A stretch of DNA of 64,000 bases, from contig NZ_CP146232.1 of assembly GCF_037040815.1 (NCBI RefSeq), forward strand, positions 310,001-374,000, written 5' to 3'. Source of the DNA: Pararoseomonas sp. SCSIO 73927 (GTDB lineage Bacteria; Pseudomonadota; Alphaproteobacteria; Acetobacterales; Acetobacteraceae). Both the position numbers and the translations under genes were made by a program. The notes under the pieces are model-generated. The model did not search any database. It was not told the origin of the DNA and saw only the letters and a program-made list of their open reading frames with translations. Below are positions 59,240 to 64,000 of this stretch, one piece after another (the first letter of the stretch is position 1; every line of letters starts with the position of its first letter).

Positions 59240-60265
59240 GCTCCGCTTCCTGTCCGCGCCCCAGGACCCGAGGGCGAGGAACGTGGCGCCGACGAGCCGC
59301 CGAAGCGGCTCCGGCAGGACGGAAACCCCGAGCTTCAGCCTGGCCCGCCAGGCCCGGTGCGGCCGGGGAAGCTGCGCGTAGATCCGCCGCACCGCCGCGT
59401 GGTCGTGCCGGCCGAAGGCGATGTGCAGCGCGTCCGCCCGCCGGCGCGCGGCGCTCTCGCGGATGCTGGCGGCGTGCGGGCCGAGGGAGGGGCGGCGCCG
59501 CAGCACGTGCTCCAGGATCGCCGCGTCGCCGAGGTTCATCGCCTGCACATCGGCGGAGTAGTTGCCGGCGTGCTTGCGGATCCGCACGAGCGGGCGCGGC
59601 ACCACGCCGAAGGGCGTGTGCTCCGCCAGCAGCAGGGCGGTCGCGAAATCCGTGCCGACCACGCGGCCCACCGAGACGTCCCAGCCGCCGACATCCAGCA
59701 GGAAAAGCCGGTCTGCCACCATGCAGGAGGGGAAGAAGGGCTGGAAGCGGATCAGCCGGTCCACGATGGGCGTGTCGAACACCGCGCTGCCGTCCGGGCT
59801 GACGTGGCGGAGGCCGCCCCAATAGCCCGGCGGGGCCGTGTCGAACTTCCGGGGCGCGAGGTCGCACCCGTCCTGCAGGACCGTGAAGTCCGTGAAGGCG
59901 GCGCGGGTACGCGGCTCGGCGGCCCAGAGCGCCGCCATGGCCCGCAGGAACCCGGGGGACCAGAGGTCGTCGCTGTCGCAGAAGGCGACGAGGTCGCCGG
60001 TCGCGATCCGCAGCCCGGCGTTGCGCGCCGCGAGGTCGCCGGAGTTCGGGATGCGGCAGGCCGTGACGAGGCCGCGGTAGCGCTCCGCCAGCATCGCCGC
60101 GGTGCCGTCGGTCGAGCCGTCATCCACCACGATGATCTCGTGCGGGCGCAGGCTCTGGCCGATGATGGCGTCCAGCGTCTCGGCCAGCAGCGCCGCCCGG
60201 TTGTAGGTCGGGACGACGACGCTGATGCGGGGCGCGGCCTCCTGCGGCACGGGATCGGGCGGCAT
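59210..60265 (-). CDS. Glycosyltransferase family 2
   Basis: A 351-residue GT2 enzyme. The GT-A core has the start ISVVVPTYNRAALLAETLDA, the nucleotide-binding EIIVVDDGSTDGT and the DxD-like motif (FCDSDDLW). It likely adds a sugar to the exopolysaccharide or a related glycan. It is the last gene of a leftward three-gene block (GT2, FkbM, GT2) and starts 4 bases after the FkbM stop. Donor and acceptor are unknown. Confidence 0.88.
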   Translation of the reverse strand: MPPDPVPQEAAPRISVVVPTYNRAALLAETLDAIIGQSLRPHEIIVVDDGSTDGTAAMLAERYRGLVTACRIPNSGDLAARNAGLRIATGDLVAFCDSDDLWSPGFLRAMAALWAAEPRTRAAFTDFTVLQDGCDLAPRKFDTAPPGYWGGLRHVSPDGSAVFDTPIVDRLIRFQPFFPSCMVADRLFLLDVGGWDVSVGRVVGTDFATALLLAEHTPFGVVPRPLVRIRKHAGNYSADVQAMNLGDAAILEHVLRRRPSLGPHAASIRESAARRRADALHIAFGRHDHAAVRRIYAQLPRPHRAWRARLKLGVSVLPEPLRRLVGATFLALGSWGADRKRSSGPRALPGG

Positions 60266-60269
60266 GGGA

Positions 60270-61211
60270 TCAGCCCCCCCCGCCGGGGCGCCGGAAGACG
60301 AGGTCGGCCATGTCGAAATCCGTGCGGGTCAGGGGGATGAGGCGCGCGGAGGGGGGGCGGATGTAGAAGCCCGGGCGGTAGTCGTTCGCCACCTCGAAGG
60401 GCCGGAACCCGGCCTCCGCGAACAGGGCGAGCAGCGCCTCCAGCGACCCGCCGGTCTCCTCCAGCGCCGCGGGCCTCACCTCCACCAGCACCTCGGCGTC
60501 GGCGCGCAGGCGCGGCAGGACCTCCCTCATGCCCTGCAGCACCATCCACTCCGCGCCCTCCACGTCGATCTTGATCAGGCGCGCCGCGGCGATCTCGTCG
60601 GCCGGCACGATCTGCGCCAGGGGGCGTCCTTCCACCACCGCCTCGTGCCGCGCGCCGTTGCGGGCCGCCTCCTCCGCCACGATCGTCGTGCCGCCGAGAT
60701 TTGTGTCGTCGTGCAGGAAGACCGGCACGGGGCCGGCCACGGCTGTGGCCGCCACGTTGTAGGCGCGCACGTTGGTCACGCCGTTCGCGGCCAGGTTCCG
60801 CTCCAGTTGCCGGAAGATCCCGGGCGAGGCCTCCACCGCGTGCACGCGCCCGCCAGGGCCGATGAGCTTGGCCGCGAGCAGCGTGTGCAGCCCGACATTC
60901 GCCCCGATGTCGATCACCACGTCGCCCGGCCGCAGCGCGGCGCGGAGGAGCGCGGTGACGGAGGGTTCCCAGACGCCGAAGAAGTAGACGTAGCCGTGCA
61001 CCACGTCGGGGAAGGCGCCCTCCAGCCGCGCGCCGAACCGCGTGCGCGCCTGGATCCGGAAGGAGCGCCAGAGGATGTGGCGGTGGACGATCCTGTTCCA
61101 CAGCCACTCCTTGCCCGCGCGCAGCGGGACGTGCCGGAAGTAGAGCCGCAGCCCGGCGCAGGCGGCGTGGAGCATCATGGGCTGGGCCTGCGGCCGCGCG
61201 ATCGCGTTCAT
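60270..61211 (-). CDS. FkbM-family methyltransferase
   Basis: A 313-residue SAM-dependent methyltransferase of the FkbM class. Motif I reads VVIDIGANVGLHTLLAA, and the FkbM-characteristic segment IKIDVEGAEWMVLQGM is present near residue 210. FkbM proteins methylate sugar or polyketide hydroxyls; within this glycosyltransferase block, O-methylation of an exopolysaccharide sugar is likely. The ATG at 61211 overlaps the upstream glycosyltransferase stop. Confidence 0.9.
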   Translation of the reverse strand: MNAIARPQAQPMMLHAACAGLRLYFRHVPLRAGKEWLWNRIVHRHILWRSFRIQARTRFGARLEGAFPDVVHGYVYFFGVWEPSVTALLRAALRPGDVVIDIGANVGLHTLLAAKLIGPGGRVHAVEASPGIFRQLERNLAANGVTNVRAYNVAATAVAGPVPVFLHDDTNLGGTTIVAEEAARNGARHEAVVEGRPLAQIVPADEIAAARLIKIDVEGAEWMVLQGMREVLPRLRADAEVLVEVRPAALEETGGSLEALLALFAEAGFRPFEVANDYRPGFYIRPPSARLIPLTRTDFDMADLVFRRPGGGG

Positions 61212-62230
61212 CGTGTTTCCTGGGAGGGGAAGATTTCGGTGCGGGAGTAGCGGAGGCGCCCGGCGGGCCCGCCGTCGCCCCACGCCAGGAGTCGCAGGAA
61301 GGCGAGAAGGTCGCCGACCTCCCGCGGATCCAGGCAGTAGGTGTCGACGGCGAGGAGCAGGGCGCGGAGGCGGTGCCCGGCGAGGAGGTTGTTGAGGGCG
61401 AGGCCCTTGCGGGCGCTGTAGCGCGCCCAGCGCAGCTCCCGCCGGACGCCGTGCAGCAGCGGGTCCGCAAGCGCCAGGCGGTGCATGCGAAGCGAATCCG
61501 GCGAGAGGCGCGCCGGCGAGGCCGTGGCGCCCGTGCCCGTGCGGCGCCACGCGTAGACATCGGCGTCCAGCACGTGCAGCGGCGCGAGGGCCGAGAGCCT
61601 GGCGAGGAACAGGAAGTCCTCGTAGTAGCGGAGCCCGTCCGCGAAACCGCCGATACGCAGAGCGAGATCTCGTTTCACGAGCACCGCGCCGAGGTGCATC
61701 CAGAAGTTCGCGATCAACTGCCGCGTGAGGCCGGGGCCGTGATAGGCGCGGGCGGGGATGCCGGCGTGGCCCACTCCCGCCATTGCCGCGTGGATGCCCG
61801 GCTCCGCCCGCAGCCGGCCGTCGCCGTGCAGCGTGACGTGGCGGCCGCCGATCCACTCCGGGCCGGCAGCCTCCGGGTCGGCCGCCTTGACCAGGGCTGC
61901 GGCGGCTTCCACCCGGCCTGGCAGCCAGAGGTCGTCCGCGTCGAGGAAGCCGATCCACTTCGCCCTGACCTCGCTGATCCCGCGGTTGCGTGCGGAGGCC
62001 GGGCCGGTGTTGCGCGCCTGCCGAAGGATGCGGACCCGCGGCTCGGAGCGCAGCGACTCCAGCGCGTCCAGCGTGGCGCGCTCCGACGACGCGTCGTCGA
62101 CGAGGATCAGCTCCGCCACGCCGCGCCCCCCGCCGGCCGACAGCACGGACCCGACCGCCGAGCGCAGAAGCGCCGGATCGCTGTCGAAGACCGGACAGAT
62201 GACACCGAGGTCCAAGGACTGGTCCCGCAC
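61208..62230 (-). CDS. Glycosyltransferase family 2
   Basis: A 340-residue GT2 with the opening LGVICPVFDSDPALLRSAV, the LILVDDASSERATL nucleotide site and the LDADDLWLPGR DxD-like motif. The GTG start at 62230 is the first codon after the AT-rich gap and places the family N-terminus correctly. It overlaps the FkbM gene by 4 bases and is divergent from the epimerase gene across the TGTAAA-rich region. Confidence 0.88.
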   Translation of the reverse strand: MRDQSLDLGVICPVFDSDPALLRSAVGSVLSAGGGRGVAELILVDDASSERATLDALESLRSEPRVRILRQARNTGPASARNRGISEVRAKWIGFLDADDLWLPGRVEAAAALVKAADPEAAGPEWIGGRHVTLHGDGRLRAEPGIHAAMAGVGHAGIPARAYHGPGLTRQLIANFWMHLGAVLVKRDLALRIGGFADGLRYYEDFLFLARLSALAPLHVLDADVYAWRRTGTGATASPARLSPDSLRMHRLALADPLLHGVRRELRWARYSARKGLALNNLLAGHRLRALLLAVDTYCLDPREVGDLLAFLRLLAWGDGGPAGRLRYSRTEIFPSQETR

Positions 62231-62444
62231 CTTGATTATTTTCCAGAAACAACTTCCGCCGGCTTTCCTGTTTCTTCAAGGAAATCGCACGGGATGTTTG
62301 GTTTTTCGGATTGACCAGGATGAAAATTATGTAAAACCCGGTCGTGTAAAATGTAAATTATGTAAAGCTCATAATACTACTTATCTCGGGGCCGCTGTCC
62401 GGTTAGCTTTCACCACGTTGTCTTGCGGGAGGGCTTTCACGGCG
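62231..62444. promoter_or_regulatory. AT-rich divergent region with four TGTAAA hexamers
   Basis: TGTAAA occurs at 62330-62335, 62345-62350, 62352-62357 and 62361-62366 in one AT-rich block between the leftward GT2 gene and the epimerase gene. Such hexamers are rare in this GC-rich DNA, so a regulator binding site array is plausible. No canonical promoter was picked out. Confidence 0.45.
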
Positions 62445-63431
62445 ATGGCGACGTTCCTCGTGACCGGCGGCTGCGGGTTCATCGGCTCCCATCTCTGCGC
62501 CGCGCTCCGCGCCGGCGGGCACGGCGTGCGGGTGCTGGACGATCTTTCGAGCGGCTCCGAGGCTAATCTTGCGCCCGGCAGCAAGTTCCTGCTGGGCGAC
62601 GTCTGCCAGCCCATGGCGCTGCGCGAGGCGCTGGCCGGCGTCGACGGCTGCTTCCACCTCGCCGCGATCGCCTCCGTCCAGCGCGGCGAGAAGGACTGGC
62701 TCGGCGCCCACCGCACCAACCTCTCCGCCACGGTCGCGCTGCTCGAGGCCGCGCGCGGGCGCCGCATCCCCGTGGTCTACGCCTCCTCCGCCGCCGTCTA
62801 CGGCAGCAACGGGAACCTGCCGCTGCACGAGGGCTCGGCCGTCCAGCCCCTCTCGGCCTACGGCGCCGACAAGCTGGGATGCGAGCAGCACGCGCGCGTG
62901 GCGGGCCATGTCCACGGCATCCCCACCGCCGGGCTGCGCTTCTTCAACGTCTTCGGCCCGCGGCAGGACCCGGCCTCGCCCTATTCGGGCGTGATCTCCA
63001 TCTTCTGCGACCGCCTGCTGCGGAGGGAGCCCCTCACCGTCTTCGGGGATGGCCAGCAGACCCGGGACTTCATCTTCGTCGAGGACGTGGTGCGCGCCCT
63101 CCTCGCGGCGATGAACCGCACCGACACGGCCGCGCCGGTCTACAACATCTGCACCGGGCGCGGGACCTCGGTGCTGCAACTGGCCTCCCTCGTGGCGGAC
63201 CTCCTCGACGTCACGGCCGAGGTCACCCACCAGCCCCCGAGGGCGGGGGAGGTGCGCCACTCCATCGGCTCGCCGCTCCTCGCGCGCGAGCGGCTGGGCC
63301 TGGGCTCGACCGTGCCGATCCGGGACGGCCTGGAGTCGACCCTGGCCTGGATGCGGGAGGGAAGGCCCGGGCTGGCGCGCCCGGCCCGGCCAGGCCTCAG
63401 CGCCAGAACACCCCTATGGCAAGCGCTATGA
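62445..63431 (+). CDS. NAD-dependent epimerase/dehydratase (UDP-sugar epimerase type)
   Basis: A 328-residue short-chain dehydrogenase with the Rossmann start LVTGGCGFIGSHLCAALRAG, catalytic Tyr in SAYGADKLGCEQ (YxxxK) and Ser in YASSAAVYG, and the C-terminal lid. It converts a nucleotide sugar (for example a UDP-glucose/galactose or UDP-glucuronate type) for the exopolysaccharide pathway; the exact sugar cannot be told. The ATG at 62445 has GGGAGG about 12 bases upstream. The end overlaps the small minus-strand gene by 35 bases. Confidence 0.9.
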   Translation: MATFLVTGGCGFIGSHLCAALRAGGHGVRVLDDLSSGSEANLAPGSKFLLGDVCQPMALREALAGVDGCFHLAAIASVQRGEKDWLGAHRTNLSATVALLEAARGRRIPVVYASSAAVYGSNGNLPLHEGSAVQPLSAYGADKLGCEQHARVAGHVHGIPTAGLRFFNVFGPRQDPASPYSGVISIFCDRLLRREPLTVFGDGQQTRDFIFVEDVVRALLAAMNRTDTAAPVYNICTGRGTSVLQLASLVADLLDVTAEVTHQPPRAGEVRHSIGSPLLARERLGLGSTVPIRDGLESTLAWMREGRPGLARPARPGLSARTPLWQAL

Positions 63432-63570
63432 GACCCCAGCCCAGCACCGAGAGCGCGGCGATCAGCAGCGCGGCCGCGGGCCAGGTCATCCGCCTCGTCG
63501 GGGCGGGCCCGGCGCCGACGGATTCCCGGCCGGCATTCGCGTGGTCGGGGTCGGTGCGGCCTGGGTTCAC
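63397..63570 (-). CDS. Small single-pass membrane protein (unrecognised)
   Basis: A 57-residue protein ending with one hydrophobic helix (TWPAAALLIAALSVLGWGLI, then ALAIGVFWR). GTG 63570 has GAGGAGG 6 bases upstream, a strong ribosome site. It overlaps the end of the epimerase gene by 35 bases on the other strand and is divergent from the amidotransferase gene. No family is recognised; the transmembrane helix and ribosome site support a real gene. Confidence 0.55.
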   Translation of the reverse strand: MNPGRTDPDHANAGRESVGAGPAPTRRMTWPAAALLIAALSVLGWGLIALAIGVFWR

Positions 63571-63667
63571 GCGATGCCTCCTCGGTCGATCGGGGCCGTG
63601 ATGAGCGATGTCTCTCCGCCATGGCCTTGGTGCAAGGCCCGTCCATAGCACGCCGGAAAACTCCAGG

Positions 63668-63697
63668 TCGTCCTGAATAGGATCGTCCTGAACAGGG
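63668..63697. repeat. Imperfect 15-base direct repeat upstream of the amidotransferase
   Basis: TCGTCCTGAATAGGA (63668-63682) is followed at once by TCGTCCTGAACAGGG (63683-63697), two mismatches. The second copy's CAGGG lies at ribosome-site distance from the ATG at 63709. Confidence 0.8.
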
Positions 63698-63708
63698 AAC
63701 CGCCCAGC

Positions 63709-64000
63709 ATGTGTGGCATCGTCGGGATCTTCCAACCGGGCCAGGGAACGCCCGATCTCGCGCCGGTGCGGCGCATGGCGGAGGCGGTCCGGCACCGCGG
63801 GCCGGACGGCGAGGGCTTCCACGCCGAGCCTGGCGTCGCGCTCGGCCACCGGCGCCTGGCGATCGTGGACCTGGCCGGCGGCGCGCAGCCCATGGCGACG
63901 CCCGACGGCGCCCTCGTGATCTCCTTCAACGGCGAGATCTACAACCACGCCGCGCTCCGCCAGGAGCTGGAGGGGCTGGGCCACCGCTTCCTCACCCGCT
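63709..64000 (+). CDS. Glutamine amidotransferase (asparagine-synthase type), 5' part only
   Basis: The first 97 codons of a class II glutamine amidotransferase: MCGIVGIF with the N-terminal nucleophile Cys2, HRGPDGEGFH, GHRRLAIVDL and the SFNGEIYNH segment. This is the asparagine synthase family; in an XrtA locus it is most likely the XrtA-associated amidotransferase thought to amidate a component of the exopolysaccharide or its precursor, rather than a housekeeping asparagine synthase. That specific role rests on context. The gene runs off the right edge of the window. Confidence 0.88.
   Translation, partial: MCGIVGIFQPGQGTPDLAPVRRMAEAVRHRGPDGEGFHAEPGVALGHRRLAIVDLAGGAQPMATPDGALVISFNGEIYNHAALRQELEGLGHRFLTR

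Overview
The window is very GC-rich and gene-dense, with overlapping ATGA/GTGA junctions and frequent GTG and TTG starts. Its content (a type VI secretion cluster with TagJ and two TssC-like proteins, next to an exosortase A/PEP-CTERM exopolysaccharide locus) suggests an alphaproteobacterium, most likely an Acetobacteraceae (Roseomonas-like) relative. That placement is inference from composition and gene content; no rRNA or tRNA gene was seen.

Region 1 (1-3594) is metabolic: a truncated NDP-forming acyl-CoA ligase and an acyl-CoA dehydrogenase read leftward, divergent from a LysR regulator. Region 2 (3638-26124) is a two-armed T6SS locus. The left arm is clpV-hcp-vgrG-(TPR-like protein)-PAAR/RHS toxin-candidate immunity gene. 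The right arm is tssA, then tssB-tssC-tssC-like-tagJ-tssE-tssF-tssG-methyltransferase. The sheath, tube, spike, baseplate and recycling ATPase are present; TssJ, TssK, TssL and TssM are not, so the machine must be completed from outside the window.

Region 3 (26125-34457) is accessory and less dense. It holds an AT-rich upstream region, a 1015-residue protein with two carbohydrate-binding-like domains, a ParB-ParB-GAF fusion, a gene-free stretch of almost 1 kb, an XRE-type regulator and a heptanucleotide tandem repeat.

Region 4 (34458-64000) is an exosortase A (XrtA) exopolysaccharide locus built around a divergent AT-rich region at 45018-45340. Leftward: export lipoprotein, chain-length determinant, tyrosine-kinase-like ATPase, outer-membrane barrel, AAA ATPase, polysaccharide deacetylase, FemAB-like protein, glycosyltransferase, XrtA-EpsI fusion. 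Rightward: sugar-transferase, PrsK/PrsR two-component pair, PrsT, O-antigen-ligase-like protein, a small membrane protein, a glycosyltransferase, a Tat-type-signal paralogue of the 27-kb protein, and another glycosyltransferase. A leftward GT2-FkbM-GT2 block, an NAD-dependent epimerase, a small membrane protein and the start of a glutamine amidotransferase follow. Together these could make, polymerise, modify and export an exopolysaccharide under sigma-54/PrsR control. No PEP-CTERM substrate protein was recognised in the window.

The least explained items are the paralogous large proteins at 27.1 and 55.9 kb, the ParB-ParB-GAF fusion, the RHS tip with its immunity candidate, and the small overlapping membrane-protein gene at 54.5 kb.
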